64,000 bases of DNA, taken from positions 124,001-188,000 of the forward strand of contig CAJUDZ010000003.1 of NCBI GenBank assembly GCA_910584965.1, written 5' to 3'. Of the stretch, positions 17,356-25,282 are shown piece after piece. The DNA is from an uncultured Lachnospiraceae bacterium (GTDB lineage Bacteria; Bacillota; Clostridia; Lachnospirales; Lachnospiraceae). The notes below the pieces were generated by a model that saw only the letters and a program-made list of their open reading frames with translations, was not told where the DNA came from and searched no databases. The translations under genes and the position numbers were made by a program. Within the stretch, counting starts at the first letter, position 1. Every line of letters starts with the position of its first letter.

Positions 17356-18276
17356 ATGAAATACAAAGTAGTTGTATTCGGTGTAAAGGATACTTCGGAG
17401 AATATTGTGGAGTTTATCCATCATACGATCTGTCCGGTCGATCTGGTGATGACGATCAGCCCGGAGGTGACGAAGAAAAACCAGATTGCCGGCTATAAGG
17501 GCTTATCCGTTCTGACGGAAAAATACGGGATTCCGGTGCATGAAGCGGACAGCTATTTTCTGACGGATGAAAAGACACAGACTTTTCTCAGGGAAAACGA
17601 GTTTGATATCGGCATTTCGATGGGCTGGCAGAGGCTGATTCCGGCTTCGGTGCTGGAATGTTTTAAGTACGGCATCTATGGATTTCATGGCAACTGCGGA
17701 TACCTGCCGTTTGGCCGGGGGCGTTCACCGCTTAACTGGTCGATCATTCTTGGCGACAGCAGATTTAATCTGAATCTGTTCCGCTATGATGAGAAGGCTG
17801 ACAGCCCGAATATTTTTGCGACGGAAATGTTCTCGATTACGCCTCATGACGATATCAGGACGGCACAGTATAAAAACCAGATCTGCTCTAAAAATCTGAT
17901 CAGACGGCTTTTAAAGGCATATGCGGAGGACAGCATTACGATACGGAACGATTCCAAAGATTTTGATTCCTGGTATATGAAACGGACGGCGGCTGACGGA
18001 AAAGTGGATTTTCATGAGCGGACGAGAAATATTTATAACCTGATCCGCGGCGTGGCGGCGCCTTTTCCGGGAGCCTTTGCCATGTGCGGCGGGCGGAAAG
18101 TCATTATATGGGAGGCGCATCCGTTCGACGAGATGATCGATTTTTCGGCCTATGCGCCGGGGGAAGTGATCGATGTGTTCGACGATAAGCCGGTGGTGCG
18201 GACGGTGGACGGCTCTCTGCTGATCGACCGGTATGAGTGTGAGACGAAACTGGCACCGGGAGATATTCTGGTGTAA
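17356..18276 (+). CDS. Formyltransferase-family protein with altered active-site Asn
   Basis: A 306-residue protein with both formyltransferase domains. The N-terminal Rossmann domain contains YGFHGNCGYLPFGRGR, and the C-terminal domain contains KRTAADGKVDFHERTRNIYN and PFPGAFA, as in ArnA-N and methionyl-tRNA formyltransferase. The catalytic His111 and Asp149 are present, but the Asn of the usual N-x-H is replaced by Gly109. Family members transfer formyl from N10-formyl-tetrahydrofolate to an amino group, here most likely on a UDP- or dTDP-amino sugar. The change may mean altered chemistry or lost formyl transfer. The gene follows the epimerase by 11 bases, with AGGAG upstream, and precedes a GT4 gene, so a nucleotide-sugar substrate is the best guess. 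Confidence 0.8.
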   Translation: MKYKVVVFGVKDTSENIVEFIHHTICPVDLVMTISPEVTKKNQIAGYKGLSVLTEKYGIPVHEADSYFLTDEKTQTFLRENEFDIGISMGWQRLIPASVLECFKYGIYGFHGNCGYLPFGRGRSPLNWSIILGDSRFNLNLFRYDEKADSPNIFATEMFSITPHDDIRTAQYKNQICSKNLIRRLLKAYAEDSITIRNDSKDFDSWYMKRTAADGKVDFHERTRNIYNLIRGVAAPFPGAFAMCGGRKVIIWEAHPFDEMIDFSAYAPGEVIDVFDDKPVVRTVDGSLLIDRYECETKLAPGDILV

Positions 18277-18351
18277 AAGCAGATTTTTCGCAGGCGGATT
18301 TATGCCCGTATCCGGGATACCGCGGGCTGTGAGAAAGGCATGGGCAGCTGC

Positions 18352-19464
18352 ATGAAAAAAATTTTGTTAATCGTACCGATGCTGCATCAAGGGGGCTTCG
18401 AGAAAGTATGCGTTTTAACGGCAAGGCTGTTACAGCCGTATTATCAGGTAAAGATTGTCGTTTTTGATTCCAGGGATATCGCCTATGATATTCGGGGACT
18501 TGAAGTGGCCGATCTGCATCTGCCAAGCCGCCCGGGGCGGGTTGCAAAAGTATGGAATGTGATAAAACGGGGCTTTAAGCTTCATCAGATCAAGAAAAAC
18601 GAAGGATTCGATATCGCATACAGCTTCGGCCCGACGGCCAATATTGCCAATATCGTATCTTTTGGAAAAGCGAAAAAGTGGCTTGGAATCAGGAGTTATA
18701 TGGATATGGACAGTCCGCGGCAGATACGGTGGTTTTGCGGGGCGGCGGACAGGGTCCTCTGCTGTTCGGAGCAGATCTGCCGGGAGGTGCGGGAGAAGTT
18801 CGGCTGTCGGAATGCCGTAACCCTTCCCAACCCGTTTGATATGCGGCAGATCGAAGAGCTGGCGGAAAAAGAAGAGGCAGAGCTTCCCTGGAAAGAAGGG
18901 CGTATCCTCGTATCCATGGGAAGGGAAGACGCGGTAAAGGGCTTCTGGCATCTGATCAAAAGCTTCGCGCTCGTTCATGAAGCGCTACCCGATACAAAAC
19001 TGATGATTATCGGTCAGGGCGGTTATATGCAGTATAAAGAGCTGGCGGCCGGGCTCGGTGTCGAAGATGCGGTCTGCTTTACCGGGTTGAAACGGAATCC
19101 GTATCCTTACTTAAAACGCAGTTCTCTGTATGTGCTGACTTCTTATAACGAGGGCTTTCCGAATGCGCTGGTGGAGGCGATGGCGCTCGGTGTTCCGGCG
19201 GTGGCAACGGACTGTATGACCGGGCCGCGGGAAATTCTGGGAAGCGAATACGGCATTCTTGTGCCGAATATGAGCCCGGATGCGGATTTTGAACCGAAGA
19301 ATATTACGGAAGAAGAGCGGCGGCTGGCGGAGAAAATTACCGCGCTGTTGAAGAATGAGGCGCAAATGGAGCATTATCAGGAAATGGCCAGGAAGCGGGC
19401 CGCAGAGTATACGACGGAGCGTTATCTGACGAATATCCGGAAGTGGGTTTCGGAGGACTGCTGA
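18352..19464 (+). CDS. GT4 glycosyltransferase
   Basis: A 370-residue GT-B enzyme. MKKILLIVPMLHQGGFEKV starts the acceptor domain (a QGGxEK variant of the GGAE loop). VSMGREDAVKGFWHLIKSF starts the donor domain, and SYNEGFPNALVEAMALGVP is the donor-binding E-x7-E motif. The ATG at 18352 is used rather than the in-frame ATG at 18340, because AAAGG at 18334-18338 would touch the latter. It lies in the block led by the epimerase. Donor and acceptor unknown. Confidence 0.85.
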   Translation: MKKILLIVPMLHQGGFEKVCVLTARLLQPYYQVKIVVFDSRDIAYDIRGLEVADLHLPSRPGRVAKVWNVIKRGFKLHQIKKNEGFDIAYSFGPTANIANIVSFGKAKKWLGIRSYMDMDSPRQIRWFCGAADRVLCCSEQICREVREKFGCRNAVTLPNPFDMRQIEELAEKEEAELPWKEGRILVSMGREDAVKGFWHLIKSFALVHEALPDTKLMIIGQGGYMQYKELAAGLGVEDAVCFTGLKRNPYPYLKRSSLYVLTSYNEGFPNALVEAMALGVPAVATDCMTGPREILGSEYGILVPNMSPDADFEPKNITEEERRLAEKITALLKNEAQMEHYQEMARKRAAEYTTERYLTNIRKWVSEDC

Positions 19465-19518
19465 CTGCGGATGCGCCTGCGGTCATAAACATTTGCTGTG
19501 GATGGGAATGGGAGTAAC

Positions 19519-21201
19519 ATGGGAAACGGGAAACGAATGGAGAAACAAATCAAATTACCTTCTAAATGGCAGTTTATGATTGTCGTTCCTTTTGCCGCAC
19601 TCTTTATGCTTTTTATCATATTCGGCGATCTGGAAAAGGCGTCGGAACTCGGCGCGGTCCGGAATCTCGGCCGGATATTTTTATGTATGCTGATCTGTTA
19701 TGGGATTTTGCTCCTGCTATGTTTTCTGATTGCAAACAGAAAAGCGTTTGCCTCCTTTCTGCCGGAAAAAATCCGGCTTCCGGAGCAGAAAAAAAGGCAG
19801 GGAAAATGGTATGTGTTCCTGTTTTTCTTTCTGGTCTGTTTTTTCTGTTATCTGCCTTTTTTTCTGATGTATTATCCTACATGGTACAATAACGATGCGG
19901 TCTGGCAGACCCAGCAGATACTGGGCCTGGTTCCGAGATCGAATCATCATCCTTTCTTTCACACGCTTATCATACAGTTCTTTTTCGGGATCGGTTACCG
20001 GCTGTCCGGTACGGTCACGGGAGGGCTCGCTTTTTATACATTCTGGCAGATGACTGTCATGGCGCTTGTTTTTGCTTTTATCCTGTACCGGCTATATAAG
20101 CGGGGAACCCGGCTTTTGTGGCTTATTGCCGCCCTGTTGTTTTATGCCGTGCTTCCGTTTAATGCGGTGCTGACGATCTGCATGGGGAAGGATGAATTTT
20201 TTGCGGCCGCTCTGTTTTTTTATACATGGACGACGACGGAATCTGCGTTTTTGGAACCGGACGTTCCGGGAAAAAAAGGAAGTCTCCGCTATGCGGCGTA
20301 TTTTGCGGCGGGACTGCTTGTCTGCCTTTTGCGGAGCAACGGTATTTTCATTTTTTTGGGAACAAGCGTTATTTTATTAATCTGCGACTGTTGGAAGAAA
20401 AAATTCACGAGGAAGTATCTTGCGGGAAAAACGGCGCAAAAAGCCGCGCTCATGAAAAAATACGGATGTACCGCGCTGATTCTTCTCTGTTTCCTGATCT
20501 GGCGCGGCCCGGTGCTTAACGTGCTGGACGTGGAGCCGCCCGATACCATCGAAGGGCTGACCATGCCGGTTCAGCATCTGGCGTGTACTTATTTGAAGGG
20601 CGGGGAGCTGACGGAGGAAGAAAAAGAGATGATAGGGCGGGTCGTTCCGCTGGAGCGGCTGGAAGAAGCCTATAACCCGTATCTGTTCGACCCGCTGAAA
20701 GCCCTGATACGCGAAGAAGGAAACCAGCAGGCGGTCGAGGAACAAAAAGCGGCTTATTTCAAGCTCTGGCTCCGGGCCGGACTGCGGAACCCTTTACAGT
20801 ATGTGGTGGCGGAAGTGCGGCAGACGATGGGATACTGGGCGTACCGGGTGCGGGATGAGCTTGTTGTGTATAACGATTATTTCATGGTCGGGAATCCCTT
20901 TGGCGTGGAAACGGAGCGGAAACTGTTTACTTACGATGCGGGCCTTGCGATGGGAAAGTATCTGATGGACTTCCAGAATCTTTTTAACAGGGTATGGAGC
21001 CTGGGGCTGAACACGTGGCTGATGCTGTTTGCGCTTACATATGCCGCTTATGAGAAGCGCAGTCCGATGCCCTTTGTGCCGCCGCTTCTGTTAATCGCGA
21101 CGCTGCTTTTGGCGGCGCCGGTCTATAATGAGTTCCGCTATATATACGGGATGTTTATGATGCTGCCCTTCCTGTTCGGTTACAGTTTCGGGACGGAGTA
21201 A
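19519..21201 (+). CDS. DUF6020-family membrane protein, GT-C-like
   Basis: A 560-residue multi-pass membrane protein, the full-length paralogue of the gene at the left edge. The first large outer loop has YPTWYNNDAVWQTQ (Asp126 as candidate catalytic acid), followed by NHHPFFH. A later segment reads ICMGKDEFFAA, and a soluble outer domain begins at MPVQHLACTY. GGGAG four bases before the ATG at 19519 sets the start; a GTG at 19498 is the upstream alternative. The C-terminal helices end 15 bases before the SGNH protein. It sits directly before the Dlt-like set, so it may build the glycan that the acyl group decorates. Family function is not established. Confidence 0.75.
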   Translation: MGNGKRMEKQIKLPSKWQFMIVVPFAALFMLFIIFGDLEKASELGAVRNLGRIFLCMLICYGILLLLCFLIANRKAFASFLPEKIRLPEQKKRQGKWYVFLFFFLVCFFCYLPFFLMYYPTWYNNDAVWQTQQILGLVPRSNHHPFFHTLIIQFFFGIGYRLSGTVTGGLAFYTFWQMTVMALVFAFILYRLYKRGTRLLWLIAALLFYAVLPFNAVLTICMGKDEFFAAALFFYTWTTTESAFLEPDVPGKKGSLRYAAYFAAGLLVCLLRSNGIFIFLGTSVILLICDCWKKKFTRKYLAGKTAQKAALMKKYGCTALILLCFLIWRGPVLNVLDVEPPDTIEGLTMPVQHLACTYLKGGELTEEEKEMIGRVVPLERLEEAYNPYLFDPLKALIREEGNQQAVEEQKAAYFKLWLRAGLRNPLQYVVAEVRQTMGYWAYRVRDELVVYNDYFMVGNPFGVETERKLFTYDAGLAMGKYLMDFQNLFNRVWSLGLNTWLMLFALTYAAYEKRSPMPFVPPLLLIATLLLAAPVYNEFRYIYGMFMMLPFLFGYSFGTE

Positions 21202-21216
21202 GAATGGAGGCTTTTC

Positions 21217-22338
21217 ATGAAAAAGTGGTGTAAGGCGGCGCTGTTTCTTCTGCCGCTTCTTCTGATGGTGGCGGCGGTAAACTGGTATGTGGATTCCTAT
21301 GCGTATCTGCGCGTGACTTATGATGAAATTGCAGAAAAAATGACGGATATGTCACAAAATGTCGCCGGACTGGAGGAATCCGATTATAATGACCGGAATC
21401 TGGCGCTGGCCTGTCTGAACAGCCTGAAAGAGGAAAAAGAAGTGGTGGTGATCGGTTCCAGCCGGGTTTTTACCTTCGATCACGGAATGTTCGGCACGGA
21501 ATCTTTTTATAATGCGGGACTTTCCGAAGCCACGATCTATGATCTGTGGGCGGTAACCGGGATTCTTGCCCAAAATGACAATCTGCCGGAAAAGATGGTC
21601 ATCGGCGTCGATGCCTTTTTGTTCAACGCGGCGCATAATAACGAACGATGGCGGGAACTGGAGGCGTATGTGCGGTATCTGGAAAAAGAAACCGGATGGA
21701 GCGCGGACGGGGAGCTTCCCGGAGCCGGAAACGGCGGGGAATGGGATTCCGGCAAAAATCCGGCAGATCCGCCGGACACGGGGAGAGATTACGGCAAACT
21801 GCTGTCCCTCGACTATTTCCGCTATAATATTACATGTCTGCCGGACGGAAAACGCTTTTCGGTTTCCTATACGGAAGACTGGGAGACGGAACTGTATACG
21901 AAGCATTACGACGGAAGCGTTTCCTATCAGAAGGAGCTGCGGGAGGTAAACGTGGAGGACGTCATTGCGATGACGGAACAGGCCATGGAAGAACAGGTGG
22001 TTTACCGGATGACGGATTACCGGGAAATCGATGCGGAAAGCATGGAAATGTTCGACGCCCTGATCGATTATCTGCAAAGCCGGGATGTGGAAGTAATATT
22101 ATACTTGCCACCGTACTCGCCGATGTTGTATGATTACATAGAATCCGCGGAAGCGTTTCAGATCGCTTTTGCGGTGGAGGCGAAAATAAAGGAACTGGCG
22201 TCCGAAAAACGGATTGCATTGTATGGTTCTTTTGACCCGGCCGGATGCGGTCTGGAGATGACGGATTTGTATGATGTGTATCATGTGAAAGCGGAAAAGA
22301 CGCCGGACACTTATTACCCGGTGATTTTACCGGACTGA
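21217..22338 (+). CDS. SGNH-fold membrane-anchored protein, DltD-like
   Basis: A 373-residue protein with an uncleaved N-terminal membrane anchor (about 5-24) and an extracytoplasmic SGNH-type domain. Block I is VVVIGSSRVF with the candidate nucleophile Ser81 or Ser82, and the C-terminal D-x2-H is Asp353/His356 in YDVYHV. DltD, AlgJ and AlgX use this fold to take or transfer acyl groups exported by an MBOAT. The segment about 165-185 is a Gly/Pro/Asp-rich linker. GGAGG six bases before the ATG. It opens the gene run SGNH, adenylating enzyme, formyltransferase, carrier, MBOAT, and is the best candidate for final transfer of the acyl group to the glycan. Overall identity with DltD is probably low. 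Confidence 0.75.
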   Translation: MKKWCKAALFLLPLLLMVAAVNWYVDSYAYLRVTYDEIAEKMTDMSQNVAGLEESDYNDRNLALACLNSLKEEKEVVVIGSSRVFTFDHGMFGTESFYNAGLSEATIYDLWAVTGILAQNDNLPEKMVIGVDAFLFNAAHNNERWRELEAYVRYLEKETGWSADGELPGAGNGGEWDSGKNPADPPDTGRDYGKLLSLDYFRYNITCLPDGKRFSVSYTEDWETELYTKHYDGSVSYQKELREVNVEDVIAMTEQAMEEQVVYRMTDYREIDAESMEMFDALIDYLQSRDVEVILYLPPYSPMLYDYIESAEAFQIAFAVEAKIKELASEKRIALYGSFDPAGCGLEMTDLYDVYHVKAEKTPDTYYPVILPD

Positions 22339-22422
22339 TTCGGGTGCGGAATGTTCCGACAGAGGACATGTGGGATTAGAGGGCCAAAGTCCGCTGGCTG
22401 AGAGAAAGGCATGGTTATTCGT

Positions 22423-23928
22423 ATGAAAGCAAACGTTACATACTGGTTAGACGAAAGTGCAGAAAGGCTGCCGGATAAGACGGCCTTCGCGGAAGAAGGA
22501 AAGAGCGTTACCTTCCGGGAACTGCAGAGTCAGGCGAAGGCGGTCGCCACGCAGATCATCGGAAAAGGGCTTTTCAAAAAGCCCGTTGTCGTTTATATGG
22601 AAAAAGGCGTGGACGTGCTCGTTTCCTTTATGGGAGCGGCTTACAGCGGTAACTTTTACTCCCCTGTCGATGTGGATATGCCTGCGGCCCGCGTGAATAA
22701 AATACTGGAAGTGCTGGAACCGGCGCTTGTAATCACCACCGCCGCGTTGAAAGAGACTTTTGAAAGCTACGATTACAGCGGCGGTTTCCTGTTGTTCGAG
22801 GAAGCCTGTCATGGTGAAATCAGGGAAGAACAGATCGAAGCGGCTAGAAACAAGGGTATCGACACGGACTTATTATATGTACTGTTTACTTCCGGTTCCA
22901 CCGGGGTGCCCAAAGGCGTAACGATTACGCACCGTTCGGTCATCGATTATATCGACTGGGTGACGGAAACTTTCGGCATTACCGCGCAGGACAGCTTCGG
23001 CAATCAGGCGCCCTTTTATTTTGACAATTCCATTCTGGACATATACAGCACGATAAAGACCGGGGCGACGACTTTTATCATACCGAAAAATCTGTTTGCC
23101 CAGCCGGTGCTTTTGTTGGAATATCTGAAAGAAAAAGAAATCAATACCATTTTCTGGGTGCCGTCGGCATTGATCGTGGTGGCGAAGTTAAAGGCGTTCC
23201 GGAACGTGGACGTATCGGAAACGCTGAAACGCGTGCTTTTCTGCGGGGAAGTGATGCCGAACAAACAACTGAATGTCTGGCGGAAGTTTCTGCCGGATGT
23301 GCTTTATGCGAATCTTTACGGGCCGACGGAGATCACCGACGCCTGCACTTATTATATTGTCGACAGAGAATTTGCGGATGACGAACCGCTTCCGATCGGC
23401 GTGCCGATGGCCAATACGGATATTCTCGTACTGAATGAGAAAAACGAGCCGGTGACGGGAGACGAGATCGGAGAGCTGTGCGTTCGGGGAACGTCTCTTT
23501 CCATGGGATATTATCATAATCCAGAGAAAACGCGGGAGGCTTTTGTACAGAATCCGCTGAATCCGTTTGTGCCGGAGATCATCTACCGGACCGGTGATCT
23601 GGTAAAATATAACGAATACGGGGAAATTATTTATTTGTCCAGAAAAGATTTTCAGATCAAACATATGGGACACCGCATCGAACTGGGCGAAATCGAGACG
23701 GCCGTTTCTTCTCTCGAAGAGGTTTCCCTGTGCTGCTGTCTTTACGACGAAAAAAGACAGAGGATCGTACTGTTTCTGGAGGGAGAGCTGGAAAAAGCGT
23801 TTATCAACGAGCGGATTTCCGGTCTGGTACCGGAATATATGCTGCCGGGTAAAGTGATCTGTCTGGAAAAGATGCCGATTAACGCCAACGGCAAAATCGA
23901 CAGGGTGAAGCTGAAGGAACGGTTATAA
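22423..23928 (+). CDS. dltA-like: DltA-like amino-acid adenylating enzyme
   Basis: A 501-residue stand-alone adenylation protein, the normal DltA length. Core motifs appear in order: FTSGSTGVPKG (155-165), NQAPFYFDNS (the DltA-like substrate strand), LFCGEV, NLYGPTE (GPTE from 300), YRTGDL, RKDFQIKHMGHRIELGEIE, and the catalytic Lys491 in NANGKIDRVK. Such enzymes activate an amino acid as the adenylate and load it on a carrier protein. The resemblance to DltA suggests alanine or another small amino acid, but specificity cannot be proved. ATG 22423 lies 13 bases after AAAGG; the in-frame ATG at 22411 is only one base after it. The carrier is encoded two genes later, with a formyltransferase between. 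Confidence 0.88.
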   Translation: MKANVTYWLDESAERLPDKTAFAEEGKSVTFRELQSQAKAVATQIIGKGLFKKPVVVYMEKGVDVLVSFMGAAYSGNFYSPVDVDMPAARVNKILEVLEPALVITTAALKETFESYDYSGGFLLFEEACHGEIREEQIEAARNKGIDTDLLYVLFTSGSTGVPKGVTITHRSVIDYIDWVTETFGITAQDSFGNQAPFYFDNSILDIYSTIKTGATTFIIPKNLFAQPVLLLEYLKEKEINTIFWVPSALIVVAKLKAFRNVDVSETLKRVLFCGEVMPNKQLNVWRKFLPDVLYANLYGPTEITDACTYYIVDREFADDEPLPIGVPMANTDILVLNEKNEPVTGDEIGELCVRGTSLSMGYYHNPEKTREAFVQNPLNPFVPEIIYRTGDLVKYNEYGEIIYLSRKDFQIKHMGHRIELGEIETAVSSLEEVSLCCCLYDEKRQRIVLFLEGELEKAFINERISGLVPEYMLPGKVICLEKMPINANGKIDRVKLKERL

Positions 23929-24009
23929 AGCGGGGAGAGTGTTTTTCAGCCGCCGGGCGGGAAGAACGGTTCCGCATCATGAGAGCCGGCGGACGGAAAT
24001 GAGGAAATT

Positions 24010-24969
24010 ATGCAGCACACGGCATTTGAGAAAATCATCGTCATTGGATATGGAAAAATAACGGGCGATATTTTAGAGTATATTATCAACAGACAAAAAG
24101 AATACGGGTTTTCTGTGGCATTTATCGAGCATGAAGTCCATCCGTTTGGCGTGACGGAGAAAATCTGCCGGGAAAACGGCGTGCCTTTTACCCGGATAGA
24201 AGAAAAACAAAAGCTGGCCGCATATCTGTGCGCGGAGTCGGAGAAAACGCTGATCGTCAGCGCAAGCAATAATTTTTTATTTCCAAAAGAGCTGGTGGAA
24301 AAAGAGAATATAACGATCATCAATTTTCACAATGCGTTGCTCCCGGGCTATCCGGGCAGAAACGCGCCGAGCTGGGTTATTTTTGCCGGAGAGAAAGAGA
24401 GCGGCATCACCTGGCATTATGTGACGGCGGGAATCGATGCGGGAAATATCATTATTCAGAAACGCTGTGAGATCGGTGCGGACACGAAGGCCTTCGAACT
24501 GGCCGGAAAGCTGATGGAACTGGCTTTTGAAGCTTTTGCGGAATGTTTTGACGATGTGGTGAGAGAACAGGCTCGGACGAAAGTCCAGCATTTCGATACA
24601 GGGCGGCGTATGTACCGTTCTTATGAAGTGCCTGCGGACGGATTTTTTGAATTGACGGAGGAACCGGCGTATATTTACCGTCTTCTGCGCAGTATGGATT
24701 ATGGAAAAAACGGTATCTTTCCGCCGGCTCAGACGGAAATTCGGGGAAAAAGGGCAGAAATTCTGCGGTACCGGAAGACGGCCGGGGAAGCGGCGCTTTT
24801 GGCCGAACGAACAAAACGGGAAGAAGAACGCGGAAATGAGATTGCTGAGAAAGAAGCAGGGAGCGTTGAAAATGCCGTGTCTGTTTCAGAAAACGAAAAT
24901 ACGGAGGGATTCGTATATCTGCCGCTTGCGGAAAACCGCGTGCTGAAAATAAAATATCGAATGTTATGA
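24010..24969 (+). CDS. Formyltransferase-family protein between DltA-like and DltC-like genes
   Basis: A 319-residue formyltransferase-fold protein with the full catalytic set: Asn105 and His107 in INFHNALLPGYPGRNAPSW, and Asp143 in GIDAGNIII. The 38-residue Asn-to-Asp distance matches ArnA. Family members move formyl from N10-formyl-tetrahydrofolate to an amine. The C-terminal third is not the usual Formyl_trans_C domain; residues about 258-305 are charged and low in complexity, so the substrate site may be adapted to a different acceptor. GAGG precedes the ATG by five bases. Its place between an amino-acid adenylating enzyme and its carrier makes an aminoacyl-carrier a plausible substrate, as in the LgrA starter module. 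An amino sugar is the alternative. Confidence 0.82.
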   Translation: MQHTAFEKIIVIGYGKITGDILEYIINRQKEYGFSVAFIEHEVHPFGVTEKICRENGVPFTRIEEKQKLAAYLCAESEKTLIVSASNNFLFPKELVEKENITIINFHNALLPGYPGRNAPSWVIFAGEKESGITWHYVTAGIDAGNIIIQKRCEIGADTKAFELAGKLMELAFEAFAECFDDVVREQARTKVQHFDTGRRMYRSYEVPADGFFELTEEPAYIYRLLRSMDYGKNGIFPPAQTEIRGKRAEILRYRKTAGEAALLAERTKREEERGNEIAEKEAGSVENAVSVSENENTEGFVYLPLAENRVLKIKYRML

Positions 24970-25051
24970 TATTGGCAATGAAAAATTTAGCAGAGACGAG
25001 CCGTAAAATATGTGATAGGATATGGATGAGATCGGAGGAAGGAGAACGACG

Positions 25052-25282
25052 ATGGAAGAGAAGGTTTTGGAAATTCTGGAAGAACACTGTGAGGAAGCGT
25101 TGGATTATGACGGCGACAGCATGATGGAGGACGGCATCATCGATTCCTTTGCGGTAATCCAGGTGGTGAGCGATCTGGAAGAGGTGTTTGATATTGAAAT
25201 CGATGCAAAATATGTGATCGAGGAAAATTTTTGTAATAAGGAAGCGATCATCGAACTTGTCAGAAAGCTTTTGGAGGAATAA
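25052..25282 (+). CDS. dltC-like: DltC-like phosphopantetheine carrier protein
   Basis: A 76-residue acidic four-helix carrier. The phosphopantetheine serine is Ser32 in EDGIIDSFAVIQV, the D-S-F/L motif used by DltC and peptidyl carriers; helix 2 (VVSDLEEVFDIEID) follows directly. Length and charge fit DltC. ATG 25052 has GGAG seven bases upstream within a purine-rich GGAGGAAGGAG run; the longer reading frame is not needed. The stop codon touches the ATG of the MBOAT. It should carry the amino acid from the DltA-like enzyme to the membrane. It needs a phosphopantetheinyl transferase from elsewhere in the genome. Confidence 0.9.
   Translation: MEEKVLEILEEHCEEALDYDGDSMMEDGIIDSFAVIQVVSDLEEVFDIEIDAKYVIEENFCNKEAIIELVRKLLEE

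Noticed and set aside
23950..23992. Seven-base inverted pair CCGCCGG/CCGGCGG in the gap between the adenylating enzyme and formyltransferase genes
   Set aside because: Short, GC-rich and with a 29-base loop; expected by chance in such sequence.
24010..24969. The formyltransferase at 24010 as methionyl-tRNA formyltransferase
   Set aside because: It lacks the usual C-terminal tRNA-binding domain and sits inside a carrier-protein operon, not beside def or other translation genes.
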